64,000 nt of DNA from Kocuria palustris (GTDB lineage Bacteria; Actinomycetota; Actinomycetes; Actinomycetales; Micrococcaceae): assembly GCF_016907795.1 (NCBI RefSeq), contig NZ_JAFBCR010000001.1, positions 2,480,001-2,544,000 of the forward strand, written 5' to 3'. The position numbers and the translations under genes were made by a program. The notes under the pieces were generated by a model. It was not told the origin of the DNA. It saw only the letters and a program-made list of their open reading frames with translations, and did not search any database. Below are positions 1 through 11,677 of the stretch, piece after piece. The first letter of the stretch is position 1; each line of letters opens with the position of its first letter.

Positions 1-30
1 GTCGCCGGCGCGCGCCCGGACGACGAGTCC

Positions 31-2394
31 GTGGCGGGCTCGGCGGGACCCACGCTTCCTGTGGGAGTCGTCGATGTCCCCGGACAGGAGACGGTCGTCC
101 ATACCGACCCCCGCGCCGCACGCAGGCGGCGGCGCCGGTACCGCGGACCCATCGGCGGGGCGCGCCTGCGCCTTCGGCTGGTGCTGCGGCGCTGGCGGCA
201 CTCCCTGCAGTTCCGTGCCGTGTCGATCGCGCTGGTCGGGGCGCTGATCGTCTTCCTGGTCACGGGCAGCTTCCTCTCGCACCAGATCTCCGAGCGGCTG
301 TTCAACGACACCCTGGGCCAGGCGCTGAGCCAGTCCGAGGCCGACTACCGCAGCGTGCAGGCCAGCTTCGATGCCTCCGAGGGCGGCGACCAGGAGCAGC
401 TGCAGACCCTCGTGTCCTCCACCCTGAGCGGGCTGGACTCCGGCAGCGACCGGGCGCGCAGCCGCTGGGTGCTGCTGCCGCTGCACGACGAGGACGACAG
501 CGGCGACGACTCGCTCCCGCCCCAGTCGGAGAAGCCGTGGCTGGGCGAGCAGACCATCCCGGCGGAGCTGCAGGAGGAGGTCGCCGACAGCGTGGGCGTG
601 GACGAGGGCATGTACTGGCAGTCCGGCTCGGCGCAGATCGACGAGAACGGACCCTCCGTGCCCGTCGTGATCGTCGGCCAGGTCGTGGAGCCGAGGCAGG
701 GCTCGCCGTACGGGCTCTACTTCGTCCACGACTTCTCCCAGCCCCAGCGCACCCTGGATGCCATGCACGCGGTGCTGGTTCTGGCCACGCTGGTCCAGGC
801 GCTGCTGGTCTCGGGCGTGGTCTGGTACGTGACCCGCGAGATCGTGCGCCCGGTGACCTACACGGCCCGGTCCTCCGAGTCGCTGGCCGACGGCAACCTC
901 GATGCCCGCATGGAGGTCCACGGCTCGCACGAGGTCGCCCGGCTGGGCCGATCGTTCAACCGCATGGCCGACAACCTCGCGGATCAGATCACCCGCCTCG
1001 AGCAGCTCTCGTCCATGCAGCAGACCTTCGTCTCGGACGTCTCCCACGAGCTGCGCACGCCGCTGACCACGGTCCGCATGGCCGCCGAGGTCCTGCACAA
1101 TGCGCGCGACGACTTCGACCCCGTCAACCGGCGCTCCGCGGAGCTGCTGTACCACCAGGTCGACCGCTTCGACGTCCTGCTCGCCGACCTGCTCGAGATC
1201 TCCCGCTTCGACGCCGGTGCGGCGCGCCTGGAGATCACCGGGGTCAACATCATCCAGCAGATCACCGGGGTGCTCGAGACCGCCGCCCCCCTGGCCGCCA
1301 ATGCCGACACGGTGATCCGCGTGCACGCCGACCGCCAGCGGATCCTGGTGCAGATGGATCAGCGCCGCATCGAGCGGATCCTGCGCAACCTGGTGGTCAA
1401 CGCGATCGAGCACGGCGAGGGCCGCCCGATCGACATCGTCGTGCGCGCCTCGGGCACCGCGGTGTCCGTGGCGGTGCGCGATCACGGCATCGGGCTCACC
1501 GAGGAGCAGACGGCCAAGGTCTTCGACCGCTTCTGGCGTGCGGACCCGGCGCGCGCCCGCACCACGGGCGGCACGGGGCTGGGGCTGTCGATCGCCGCCG
1601 AGGACACTCGTCTGCACGGCGGCTGGCTCGACGCCTGGGGCTCGCCCGGACAGGGCGCCTGCTTCCGGCTGTCCCTGCCGCTGCTGCAGTCGCGCCCGCT
1701 GTCCGAGGACGACGAGCCGCCCGTCGAGCTGCCGCCGGATCCGGAGTCCATGCCGGTCGTCGGCGTGGTGACGGACACCGGGACCATGGTCGTCATCCCG
1801 CTGGACCAGGACTCGGTGGTCTCGCGCTCCACCGGGCAGCTGCAGCTCGCGCAGATCCGTCGCGCGGCCGATGAGGCCGAGGACGAGGAGGAGCAGACCG
1901 CTCCCGAGGCGTCCCGGACTCCGGAGCAGGACGGGGCGCAGGCTTCCGGACCGGCGCCTTCGGGGGCGGCGCACGAGTCGATCGGCGGGACGTTCGTGGG
2001 GGCCTCGGCGGCCGGTCGCTCGGAGGGCGGCCCGCGCTTCACGCCCGTGGGGTCCGAGGCCTCCGGCGCGCCGAGCGATCCGACAGGCGGGCACGGCGAC
2101 GGCTCAGGCATGCGCAGCGGCGCGCTCGACGGCGGACGCAGCGCCCCTCTGCCTGATGAGCCGATCGGCGGCACGGCCTTCCGCGATGCTCCGGCTCCCG
2201 ATCAGCCGCCCGCCTACTTCGAGGAGGACGACCTGGACGAGTCCTACGAGGACCTGTTCCCGGATGACACCGGCGAGCTCCCGGCCTTCCGCGAGCTGCC
2301 GGAGCAGCTGCCCGATCCCGAGCGCCGCGGCTCCGAGCCGGCCGATCCGGAGGGCCCCCATGACGACGACGCCGATGGAAGGAGCTCGTCATGA
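31..2394 (+). CDS. mtrB: MtrB-type sensor histidine kinase
   Basis: Membrane histidine kinase of the MtrAB system, which in actinobacteria couples cell-wall and osmotic state to cell division. There is a basic N-terminus, a membrane segment near residues 62-86, an extracytoplasmic sensor of about 160 residues, a second membrane segment near 247-268, then HAMP. The HisKA box SHELRTP has its phospho-acceptor at His339. The catalytic domain shows an N box (NLVVNAIEHGEG), G1 (DHGIGL), F box (FDRFWRADPAR) and G2 (GGTGLGLS). After about residue 560 comes a tail of roughly 220 residues rich in Pro, Ser, Gly and acid, which M. tuberculosis MtrB (about 567 aa) lacks. The GTG at 31 is the first start in view, but the frame is open to the window edge, so the true start may lie outside. 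The stop overlaps lpqB by ATGA. Confidence 0.93.
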   Translation: MAGSAGPTLPVGVVDVPGQETVVHTDPRAARRRRRRYRGPIGGARLRLRLVLRRWRHSLQFRAVSIALVGALIVFLVTGSFLSHQISERLFNDTLGQALSQSEADYRSVQASFDASEGGDQEQLQTLVSSTLSGLDSGSDRARSRWVLLPLHDEDDSGDDSLPPQSEKPWLGEQTIPAELQEEVADSVGVDEGMYWQSGSAQIDENGPSVPVVIVGQVVEPRQGSPYGLYFVHDFSQPQRTLDAMHAVLVLATLVQALLVSGVVWYVTREIVRPVTYTARSSESLADGNLDARMEVHGSHEVARLGRSFNRMADNLADQITRLEQLSSMQQTFVSDVSHELRTPLTTVRMAAEVLHNARDDFDPVNRRSAELLYHQVDRFDVLLADLLEISRFDAGAARLEITGVNIIQQITGVLETAAPLAANADTVIRVHADRQRILVQMDQRRIERILRNLVVNAIEHGEGRPIDIVVRASGTAVSVAVRDHGIGLTEEQTAKVFDRFWRADPARARTTGGTGLGLSIAAEDTRLHGGWLDAWGSPGQGACFRLSLPLLQSRPLSEDDEPPVELPPDPESMPVVGVVTDTGTMVVIPLDQDSVVSRSTGQLQLAQIRRAADEAEDEEEQTAPEASRTPEQDGAQASGPAPSGAAHESIGGTFVGASAAGRSEGGPRFTPVGSEASGAPSDPTGGHGDGSGMRSGALDGGRSAPLPDEPIGGTAFRDAPAPDQPPAYFEEDDLDESYEDLFPDDTGELPAFRELPEQLPDPERRGSEPADPEGPHDDDADGRSSS

Positions 2395-4130
2395 GCCAGG
2401 ACATCCCCGATCCGCGGGCAGCAGGTGCGCGCGGCTCGCGCGCTCGCCTGGCGCTGTCCATGGGCGTCGTCGGCTCCCTGGTGCTGGGCGGCTGCGCGTC
2501 GATCCCCACGTCCGGTCCCGTGCACGTGGCCGAGCCGCCAACGTCCTCGACCACCGAGTCCGCCGAGCCGGAGTTCGCTGCTCCTGCCCCCGGGGCGAGT
2601 CCCGAGCAGATCGTGACCGACTTCCTGGCAGCCGGACAGGGCGCCGCGGAGGACTACGCCGCGGCTCGCCGGTACCTGGCTCCGGAGCTGGCCGACAGCT
2701 GGCGCCCCGGGCAGCAGACCTATGTGTTCTCCGGAGAGGCGGGGATCCAGCAGGGGCTCGAGGACGACCAGGTCCGCGTGAGCGTGGACACCCGCGCCCA
2801 GATCGACGTCAACGGGATCATGAACCGGCAGGAGCCCGGCTCGACCGATGAGTTCGATCTCGAGCTCACCCAGGTCGACGGCGAATGGCGCATCTCCTCG
2901 GCCCCGGACGCCGTGCTCATCCCGGCCACGAACCTGGACGACGTCTATCAGCCCTACAACCTGTACTTCATGGAGCCGGGCGGCGAATACGCCGTGCCGG
3001 ACCCCCGCTGGTTCCCGGATCGGCCCGTGGTCTCCACGCAGCTGATGCGCGCGCTGATCAACGGCCCGGCTCCCTACCTGGACGGTGCCGTGCGCTCCCA
3101 CATCCCGGAGGGAGCCGAGCTCGCAGAGGGCTCCACGGTGCCCATCCAGGACGGGGAGGCCTCGGTCGAGATGACCATCCCGGACTTCAGCACCGCTGAT
3201 CTGGAGACCACGCAGGGCATCTACGGGCAGATCATGCTCACGCTCCAGGACCTCGAGTCGGTCGACAGCGTCGCGATGTCCGTCAACGACTCCGTCGTGG
3301 AGCTGGCACCCGATGAGGCCGCCGACCTGCCTTCCACCGTCGCCTCCGTGCCCGGGCGACAGATCGCCCTGCGCGACGAGGAGCTCGTGTTCCACCAGGG
3401 CGGGCAGATCAGCCCGGTGCCCGAGCTCGCTGATGCCCTCGAGGGGCGCTCGCCCGCCGCGCCGGCCATGAGCCGGGAGATGGATCAGTTCGCGGCGCTG
3501 GCCGACGACGCCGAGACCATGGTGACGTTTTCCTCGGCCGCTCCCCGGCCGGTGGACCGCGTCAGCGGCTCCGGGCTCACGGATCCGTCCGTGGATCAGC
3601 ACGGCTGGGCCTGGACCGCCGACGACGAGGGAGCGATCAGCACCGCGAGCATCGACGAGCCCGGCCGCCCGGCCCTGCAGGTGCAGGCGGATTCGCTGGA
3701 GGGCGTCCCGATCGCCAGCCTGCGAGTCTCCCGCGGAGGCACCCGTGCCCTCATCCTCACCGACGAGGGCGACGACTCCCGGATCCTGTTGGCCGGCATC
3801 ATCCGCCGCGGCGATGGCGAGCCCGTGCGGCTCAACGACCCGCAGCTGGTGGATCTGGACGCCGTCGAGCCTCCGGCCTACGCCGCCTGGATCAGCGATT
3901 CGGCCTTCGTCGTGGCAGCCGAGCGGGACTCCAGCAGCACGCCGGAGGTCTATGACGTCTCGGGTCGCCACCGCAGCCTGCCGACCGTGGTCGACGGCGT
4001 GCAGAACATCGCCGGCGGCGACGGCGAAGGCGAGATCTACGTGGAGAGCGACGGCGAGCTGCGCCTGCTCACCGGCGAGGCCTGGTCGCCGCAGACCGAC
4101 GAGGTCTCGGACGTCGCCTACGCCGGCTGA
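2391..4130 (+). CDS. lpqB: LpqB-family lipoprotein, MtrB accessory protein
   Basis: Predicted lipoprotein that in this family works with MtrB at the outer face of the membrane. A signal peptide ends in the lipobox LVLGGC with lipidated Cys35. A GerMN-type domain covers roughly residues 215-305, and a beta-propeller-like C-terminal region fills about 335-579. The length of 579 residues is normal for LpqB. The ATG overlaps the mtrB stop by four bases, so the two are translationally coupled and almost certainly share one transcript, as in other actinobacteria. No distortion or frameshift is visible. Confidence 0.93.
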   Translation: MSQDIPDPRAAGARGSRARLALSMGVVGSLVLGGCASIPTSGPVHVAEPPTSSTTESAEPEFAAPAPGASPEQIVTDFLAAGQGAAEDYAAARRYLAPELADSWRPGQQTYVFSGEAGIQQGLEDDQVRVSVDTRAQIDVNGIMNRQEPGSTDEFDLELTQVDGEWRISSAPDAVLIPATNLDDVYQPYNLYFMEPGGEYAVPDPRWFPDRPVVSTQLMRALINGPAPYLDGAVRSHIPEGAELAEGSTVPIQDGEASVEMTIPDFSTADLETTQGIYGQIMLTLQDLESVDSVAMSVNDSVVELAPDEAADLPSTVASVPGRQIALRDEELVFHQGGQISPVPELADALEGRSPAAPAMSREMDQFAALADDAETMVTFSSAAPRPVDRVSGSGLTDPSVDQHGWAWTADDEGAISTASIDEPGRPALQVQADSLEGVPIASLRVSRGGTRALILTDEGDDSRILLAGIIRRGDGEPVRLNDPQLVDLDAVEPPAYAAWISDSAFVVAAERDSSSTPEVYDVSGRHRSLPTVVDGVQNIAGGDGEGEIYVESDGELRLLTGEAWSPQTDEVSDVAYAG

Positions 4131-4248
4131 GCCGCCGCCGGGTCGTCCGGGCTCCACAGGCCGTTTCGCCTCCGCTGCGCGGGCCGCGGGAGTCGCGGGG
4201 CGCCACGAAGGCGGTCCGGGTCCTCTGCCGATCAGAGATCCTGCCGCC

Positions 4249-5109
4249 GTGAGCCAGCCCGTGAGTCGTCGAGCCCGGTCCGGGCGCAGCAGCAGCGCGG
4301 CCTCTGGGAAGTCCCTGGGGCTGCGCCTGGCCCGGGCGGGCCAGGTCGCCCTTCGAGGGATCGAGCCTCTCGTGCCGGTCCAGTGCGCGGTGTGCCGGGA
4401 GCCGGGGGAGTCGGTGTGCCGTCCCTGTCGTCGCCTGCTGCACCGAAGCTGCTCGCGACCGCGCCGGGTGGAGACCGGCGCCGCTCAGCTCGGCGGGCTG
4501 CCGGTCGTGGCCGCTGGGTCGTACGAGTTCGAGCTGGCGGTGTGCCTGATGGCCTTCAAGGACGGCGGGCGGTCCGATCTGCTTCCCGTGCTCGCACCGA
4601 TCCTCGCTCGCGCCGTGCGCGCCGGGCTCGGGGAGGACTCTGCGGATCAGGTCCTCGTGCCGATCCCCACGTCCGCTCGAGCGCTGCGGCGCCGGTGGTC
4701 CGATCCGGTGGGCGAGCTGCTGGCAAGGGCGGGGCGCGAGGGCCTGCTGCCGGCAGGCGCGCGGATCGAGCCGTGGCTCGCCCACCGATCGCGCACGGCA
4801 GGGGCCGCTCTGCACCTCGGGCCCGCGCCGTGGACGGGGTCGCAGAAGACCCGCGACGCCGCCGGACGCGCACGTGCCGAGGACCCGTTCGTGCTGCAGC
4901 GCCCGGGGCGGCGGCTGCGCTCGCCGGTGCCGGTCTCGGCGGTGCTCGTCGACGACGTCCTCACCACGGGCTCCACACTGCGCCGGGCGGCGCGCCGGCT
5001 CGAGGCGGGCGGCATCGAGGTGCGGGGCGCCGTCGTGCTGGGCGCGGTGGGCGCGCCCTCAGCGCAGACCGCAAGGTCGGCGCGCGAATCTCCGGAGGCC
5101 GGTGGATGA
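4249..5109 (+). CDS. comF: ComF-family phosphoribosyltransferase-like protein
   Basis: ComF homologue of about 286 residues. An N-terminal zinc-binding pattern is formed by CAVC and CRPC near residues 45-60, and the type I phosphoribosyltransferase PRPP loop reads VLVDDVLTTGSTL near residue 230. ComF proteins are linked to DNA uptake in competent bacteria; in actinobacteria the gene is conserved between lpqB and hpf without proven competence. The start is uncertain: GTG 4249 and GTG 4261 are in frame, neither has a good ribosome-binding site, and the frame is open upstream over lpqB. I chose 4249 because it lies after the lpqB stop. The Ser/Arg-rich first 30 residues are low complexity. Confidence 0.8.
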   Translation: MSQPVSRRARSGRSSSAASGKSLGLRLARAGQVALRGIEPLVPVQCAVCREPGESVCRPCRRLLHRSCSRPRRVETGAAQLGGLPVVAAGSYEFELAVCLMAFKDGGRSDLLPVLAPILARAVRAGLGEDSADQVLVPIPTSARALRRRWSDPVGELLARAGREGLLPAGARIEPWLAHRSRTAGAALHLGPAPWTGSQKTRDAAGRARAEDPFVLQRPGRRLRSPVPVSAVLVDDVLTTGSTLRRAARRLEAGGIEVRGAVVLGAVGAPSAQTARSARESPEAGG

Positions 5110-5141
5110 ATCGCAGGTGTGAGCCGGGTAATATCCTGTTA

Positions 5142-5160
5142 CCGGGACCCCTCGTCCCGG
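5142..5160 (+). other. short hairpin in the comF-hpf gap
   Basis: A 7-bp perfect stem (5142-5148 with 5154-5160) with a five-base loop lies just after a TAATAT box at 5129-5134. If that box is a -10 element the hairpin would sit at the 5' end of the hpf leader; otherwise it could be a weak comF terminator. There is no T-run. Confidence 0.3.
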
Positions 5161-5248
5161 GTGGGGGTCGCCCTCGTCGGCCTCCGCAGGGTCTACCACG
5201 GACTGTCCCCCGTCCTGCGGGAGCCGGTCCGCTGACTGGGAGGACATC

Positions 5249-5929
5249 ATGGAACTCACCATCCAGGGCCGGAACGTCACCATCTCCGATCGCTTCCGCG
5301 AATACGTCGAGACCAAGGTGACGAGGTTCGAGGAGCTGGGCGACAAGGTCCAGCGGATCGAGATCAAGGTCCTCAAGGAGAACCCCCAGCCCGGCCACGA
5401 CGGCATGCGTGTCGAGGCCACCGTCATCGGCCGCGGACCCGTGGTGCGCGCCGAGGCCCGCGGCGATGACAAGCAGGCGGCCTTCGACTCCGCCTACGCC
5501 AAGCTCATCGAGCAGCTGCGCCGCGCGCGCGATCGCCGCAAGATCCACCGCGGCAACCACCGCCCCACCGCCGTCCACGAGGCCACCGCCGCCCTTCCGG
5601 TCCTGCCGATCAGCGACCGCCCCTACGCGTCCCCGGAGGAGCTCTCGGCGGCGGAGTCCGAGGCCTTCGACACCGAGTACGCGCTGAGCGAGGACGTCCC
5701 GCCCGTCGAGATCCGCCGCAAGAGCTTTCCGGCAGAGCGGATGAGCGCGGACCAGGCCATCGACCGCATGGAGCTCGTCGGGCACGACTTCTTCCTCTAC
5801 ATCGACTCGGCCACGGACGAGCCCTCCGTGGCCTACCGCCGAAAGGGCTGGGAATACGGTGTGATCTCCCTCAGCGCCTCCGTCGCCGAGCCGGAGACCG
5901 TGGAGGAGAGGGCCTACCAGGCCAGCTGA
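5249..5929 (+). CDS. hpf: Long ribosome hibernation-promoting factor
   Basis: Long-form HPF (RaiA family), which dimerises 70S ribosomes into inactive 100S particles in stationary phase. The N-terminal S30AE domain starts at residue 1 (MELTIQGRNVTISDRFREYV) and runs to about residue 100, with basic residues near RRARDRRKIHRGNHRP. A linker follows, and the C-terminal dimerisation domain (about 165-222) contains IDRMELVGHDFFLYID. The 226-residue length fits the long class, so no separate modulator is needed. GGGAGGA sits about nine bases before the ATG. The gene is followed by a strong hairpin that separates it from secA. Confidence 0.95.
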   Translation: MELTIQGRNVTISDRFREYVETKVTRFEELGDKVQRIEIKVLKENPQPGHDGMRVEATVIGRGPVVRAEARGDDKQAAFDSAYAKLIEQLRRARDRRKIHRGNHRPTAVHEATAALPVLPISDRPYASPEELSAAESEAFDTEYALSEDVPPVEIRRKSFPAERMSADQAIDRMELVGHDFFLYIDSATDEPSVAYRRKGWEYGVISLSASVAEPETVEERAYQAS

Positions 5930-6000
5930 GCGGAACCCCCCCCCGCCGGGCCGCGGGCTCGGCCTGGAAGCCGCTCGTGCGGACTTCGCGCTCAGCGCAC

Positions 6001-6037
6001 CGCAGACGCGACCGGAGGACTCCCGGTCGCGTCTGCG
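6001..6037 (+). terminator. hairpin terminator after hpf
   Basis: A perfect 15-bp stem (6001-6015 with 6023-6037) has a seven-base loop and lies 72 bases after the hpf stop. There is no T-tract, which is common in high-GC actinobacteria. A TAGACT box at 6054-6059 just beyond it may be the -10 of the secA promoter. Confidence 0.65.
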
Positions 6038-6178
6038 CTCATGCGCCCTGCCGTAGACTGTCCTGAGTCGCCGGCCGACCCCACGGCCTCGGACCGGGGA
6101 GCTCGTCGCGGGAGGTCCCGTGCCGTGCCTCGGATCGACCACGGCGACGCAGCCCCCACGATCAAGGAGCGTGTGCCA

Positions 6179-8974
<2,796 letters not shown>

Positions 8975-9011
8975 GGACGTTGCGCCCATGAGGGACGGTC
9001 CGGGCAGGTCG

Positions 9012-9051
9012 GAGGGGCCGGGCGGAGGCGAGTGCCTCCGCCCGGCCCCTC
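9012..9051. terminator. bidirectional terminator between secA and the Rv3235-like gene
   Basis: An 18-bp perfect stem (9012-9029 with 9034-9051) has a four-base loop and is followed by TCTTCC. It lies between the convergent secA and the minus-strand gene ending at 9083, so it can serve both. Confidence 0.85.
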
Positions 9052-9082
9052 TTCCGTGCTCGGGCGGCCCCGCAGGGATGGT

Positions 9083-9565
9083 TCAGCCGACCTCCAGGAC
9101 CGTGATGCGCCAGGCCTCCTCCTGCCGCTCGGCCCGCACCACGACCGCGCGGGAGCGGGCGTCGTCGCAGATGACCAGGGCTGCCTCGTAGATTCCGGCG
9201 TCCACCGCGCACACGCGCTGGCTGCGGACCTCCGAGTGCTGATGGACGCGGTGCACGGGCGCCTCAGCGGGTTCCAGAGCTCTGCGCCTCTGCAGGAGGA
9301 CGGCTCGGCGATGAAGACGATCCACGATCTCCGGCTCGGCCCAGCGGGCGAGCTGCCTGGCGGGCCGGGCGCCGGCCAGGACCTCGACGGCAGCGACGGC
9401 GACGGCTCGGATCAGAGCCGTGGCGCGCTCGCGCTCGGTGCCAGGGGCGCTCGGTCGCGGAGCTGTGCGCTGCTGCTGACGCCAGACGTACGGGCGGGCC
9501 GTGCCTGGTGCGGCGGTGCGATCCCCGGTGCGCGGGGTCGGCGGGCGGTGCGAGGTGATGGGCAT
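9083..9565 (-). CDS. Rv3235-family conserved hypothetical protein
   Basis: A small Ala/Arg-rich protein of 160 residues resembling the actinobacterial Rv3235 family, which is found near secA in many genomes. The N-terminal 50 residues are Pro/Arg-rich and probably disordered. The C-terminal part, from about residue 50, carries the conserved fold and ends in WRITVLEVG. The pattern ATALIRAVAVAAVEVLAGARPARQLARW is family-like. AGGAG six bases before the ATG supports the start. It probably forms an operon with the upstream LysM gene, which ends about 105 bases before this start. No biochemical role is known. Confidence 0.75.
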   Translation of the reverse strand: MPITSHRPPTPRTGDRTAAPGTARPYVWRQQQRTAPRPSAPGTERERATALIRAVAVAAVEVLAGARPARQLARWAEPEIVDRLHRRAVLLQRRRALEPAEAPVHRVHQHSEVRSQRVCAVDAGIYEAALVICDDARSRAVVVRAERQEEAWRITVLEVG

Positions 9566-9670
9566 GGCGGACTCCTGGGGCAGTCAGGGACGGAAGGGCG
9601 GGTGGAAGAGACGGCAGCGGGGCGGGGCCGGGCCGGTGACAGCGTCTCGAGCGGACCGGGCCGGCCGGTC

Positions 9671-10282
9671 TCACTGCTCGGGCAGCAGCTGCGGCGGGAC
9701 CTGCAGGACGGTCCCGGCGGCCACCTGATCCGGGTCCCGGATCTGATCGGCGTTGGCCTCCCACAGCAGAGGCCAGGACCGGGCGATCTCCGCCGCCGAG
9801 GCATGGGGCCCCAGCAGCTGACCGGTCAGCGACCACAGGCTCTCTCCGCTGCGCAGGACCAGCGTGGCCTGGGCCAGGCGGTCCTGGATCCGCTCCGGCG
9901 AGGTCTGCGGCGGAGACGCATGCACGATGGGTGCGGACTCTGCGGTCGCGGCTCCGGTGGGTGCTGCGTCGAGGGCGCCGGGCATCGTCGCAGCGCTCCA
10001 CAAGGGGCTCACCGGCGAGCCGACCGCGGTGCGGGGGCTCTGGACCGGCAGATCGCTGGCGCTCTCGCGCTGCTCGTCAGGTGCCGGGGCCTCGACCTGC
10101 GCGTCTGCGGAGGCGGGGGCCGCCCAGGCGCTCGCGGCGGCACCGCCGGCCAGGAGCAGGACGGTCCCGGTGCCCAGACCGCGCCGGGCGGACGAGCCGT
10201 GAGGCCGGCCGGATGCGCTGAGTCCGGCGGTGGATTCGACGGGCGGCGGGGGAGCGAAGCGGGCTGCGCACTGCACCGACAT
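9671..10282 (-). CDS. LysM-domain envelope protein
   Basis: A 203-residue protein with a hydrophobic N-terminal segment near residues 38-58 (a membrane anchor or signal sequence with Ala-rich cleavage-like sites), a Pro/Ala/Ser-rich linker, and a C-terminal LysM domain (about 140-198) beginning VLRSGESLWSLTGQLLG and ending AGTVLQVP. LysM domains bind peptidoglycan GlcNAc, so the protein is probably tethered to or exported into the cell wall. TGGAGG precedes the ATG. It is transcribed with the Rv3235-like gene, a pairing common in this order. Confidence 0.8.
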   Translation of the reverse strand: MSVQCAARFAPPPPVESTAGLSASGRPHGSSARRGLGTGTVLLLAGGAAASAWAAPASADAQVEAPAPDEQRESASDLPVQSPRTAVGSPVSPLWSAATMPGALDAAPTGAATAESAPIVHASPPQTSPERIQDRLAQATLVLRSGESLWSLTGQLLGPHASAAEIARSWPLLWEANADQIRDPDQVAAGTVLQVPPQLLPEQ

Positions 10283-10553
10283 GGTTGCCTCCAGGCGTCA
10301 TGGTCACCTGCTCTGCGCACCCCGCCCGAGCCGGAGGCCCGGAGCGTCAGATCCTTTCGGATGCTGTCATTTGATGCCATTTGGTGACTGTTGATGCTCA
10401 TAGCTTCCAGTAGGGCGCGTCAGGTGTCAATCAACGATGATTCTCAATATGAAGCGCCGTGAAGGGATGTCTTTCGTAGACTCCGGGCAGGTCGGTCCAC
10501 GGCCGGTCGCAGTGGCCTGCCGCGGGCGGGGCGTTCGGGAGACGGGGGAGCCG
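10283..10553. other. AT-richer divergent promoter region
   Basis: This gap separates the minus-strand LysM gene from the plus-strand gene starting at 10554. Around 10365-10445 the sequence is clearly AT-richer than its surroundings and contains near-repeats of CATTTG and TGATGC, suggesting divergent promoters and a possible regulator site. I cannot name the regulator. Confidence 0.35.
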
Positions 10554-11123
10554 ATGCGCTGGGATGAGCTGTTCGCGGACATGGAAGCGCAGCTGGCGGC
10601 CGAGCGCTTCCGGGACGTGGAGCGGGAGGCGGCCGAGCTGACTCGCGCCGAGACCGCGGAGGCGCTGCTGCAGGACCGATTCCTGGGCTGCGAGGGCGCA
10701 GCGGTCCACGTGGGGCTGCGAGGGGGCTCGTCGGTGCGCGGCGAGGCGGCCGGTGCCGGGATGGGCTGGGTCATGCTCGACGGCTCCGCGGTCCAGCTGC
10801 TGATCCCGCTGGAGTCGGTGCTGTGGGTCGAGGGGCTGGATCGGCGTCGCGGCGATCCGCAGCGCCGCAGCCGACTCGGGCTGGGACAGGCGGTGCGGGC
10901 GCTGGCGCAGGCCAGGGCGGGGGTGCGGGTGATCCTGGTCGACGGCGTGCCGGGCGCAGCGCTGGAGGGGACGATCGACCGGGCCGGGCGCGATCACCTG
11001 GATCTGGCGATGCACCCGGATGACGAGTTCCGGCGTCGTCGGGCGGTGCGCGCCACGCGGACGGTGCCCTTCTCGGCGATCGCCTGCGTGGTCTCGGACG
11101 CCGCGGCGGCCGGGCGCGCCTGA
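10554..11123 (+). CDS. Conserved actinobacterial hypothetical protein
   Basis: A 189-residue soluble protein starting MRWDELFADMEAQLAAERF. GGGGGAG directly before ATG 10554 makes this a better start than the ATG at 10437 of the same frame, which would add 39 unlike residues. The first 50 residues form a likely helix or coiled coil rich in Glu and Ala. The rest is beta-rich (GAAVHVGLRGG, MGWVMLDGSAVQLLIPLESVLWVEGL) and ends in a strand pattern VPFSAIACVVSD. Genes of this type recur beside LysM and small HTH genes in Micrococcales. No function is known and no catalytic motif is visible. Confidence 0.7.
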   Translation: MRWDELFADMEAQLAAERFRDVEREAAELTRAETAEALLQDRFLGCEGAAVHVGLRGGSSVRGEAAGAGMGWVMLDGSAVQLLIPLESVLWVEGLDRRRGDPQRRSRLGLGQAVRALAQARAGVRVILVDGVPGAALEGTIDRAGRDHLDLAMHPDDEFRRRRAVRATRTVPFSAIACVVSDAAAAGRA

Positions 11124-11127
11124 GGCC

Positions 11128-11346
11128 TCAGTCCAGGGAGGCGCCCGCGCGCACGGCTTCAGCGGTCTCCTGGTGACGCTTCTCGATCCACTGCTCGAAG
11201 CGCGCCTTCTCGACCCGCCATTGACCGCGGCCGCCGATCTGGATGGCCGGCAGCTCGCCCGAGCGGACCATGGCCCGGGCCTGGGAGGCCGAGATCGCCA
11301 GAATGTCGGCGACATCGGCCAGGGTGAGGAACTGCGGCTCTGCCAT
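11128..11346 (-). CDS. Excisionase-type small HTH DNA-binding protein
   Basis: A 72-residue protein that is almost wholly one winged helix-turn-helix of the MerR/excisionase (BldC-like) kind: FLTLADVADILAISASQARAMVRSGELPAIQ, then the wing GRGQWRVEKARFEQWIEKR. AGGAG six bases before ATG 11346 fixes the start; a longer frame to 11496 has no support. Such small proteins bind DNA as head-to-tail arrays or with a partner. It is convergent with, and only four bases from, the hypothetical gene ending at 11123. Its targets are unknown. Confidence 0.85.
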   Translation of the reverse strand: MAEPQFLTLADVADILAISASQARAMVRSGELPAIQIGGRGQWRVEKARFEQWIEKRHQETAEAVRAGASLD

Positions 11347-11677
11347 GGTGATCTCCTGAGATTCCGGGGTCGGGGCCGAGGCCGGCTGCGGCCGTGGACA
11401 TTGTGCCATCCAGTGCGCTGACGTGGGCAGAGGCTGTGGATGAGCCGCCTTGAGGCAGTTCGCCCCCGGATGATGCGCACTGCCATGGAGAGGCATGCAG
11501 TTCGTGCCGTCTGAGCGCAGTTGAAGTCATCGAGTCGTCCACAGTTCCAGTCGAGGTCTCCCGGGCGGGCCCTCGCCGGGTCACGATGAGCACCGGATCG
11601 GTCCGCTCGCAAGCGCGCATGGCCGATCGCATCGCCACGGACGGCCCGCGGCGCTGTGCCGAGTCCAGGAGGCGAAC
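11347..11677. other. divergent intergenic region
   Basis: This 330-base gap lies between the HTH gene (minus) and the SAF gene (plus). Only the ribosome-binding sites at its two ends are clear. I see no RNA gene, repeat or convincing promoter. Confidence 0.5.
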
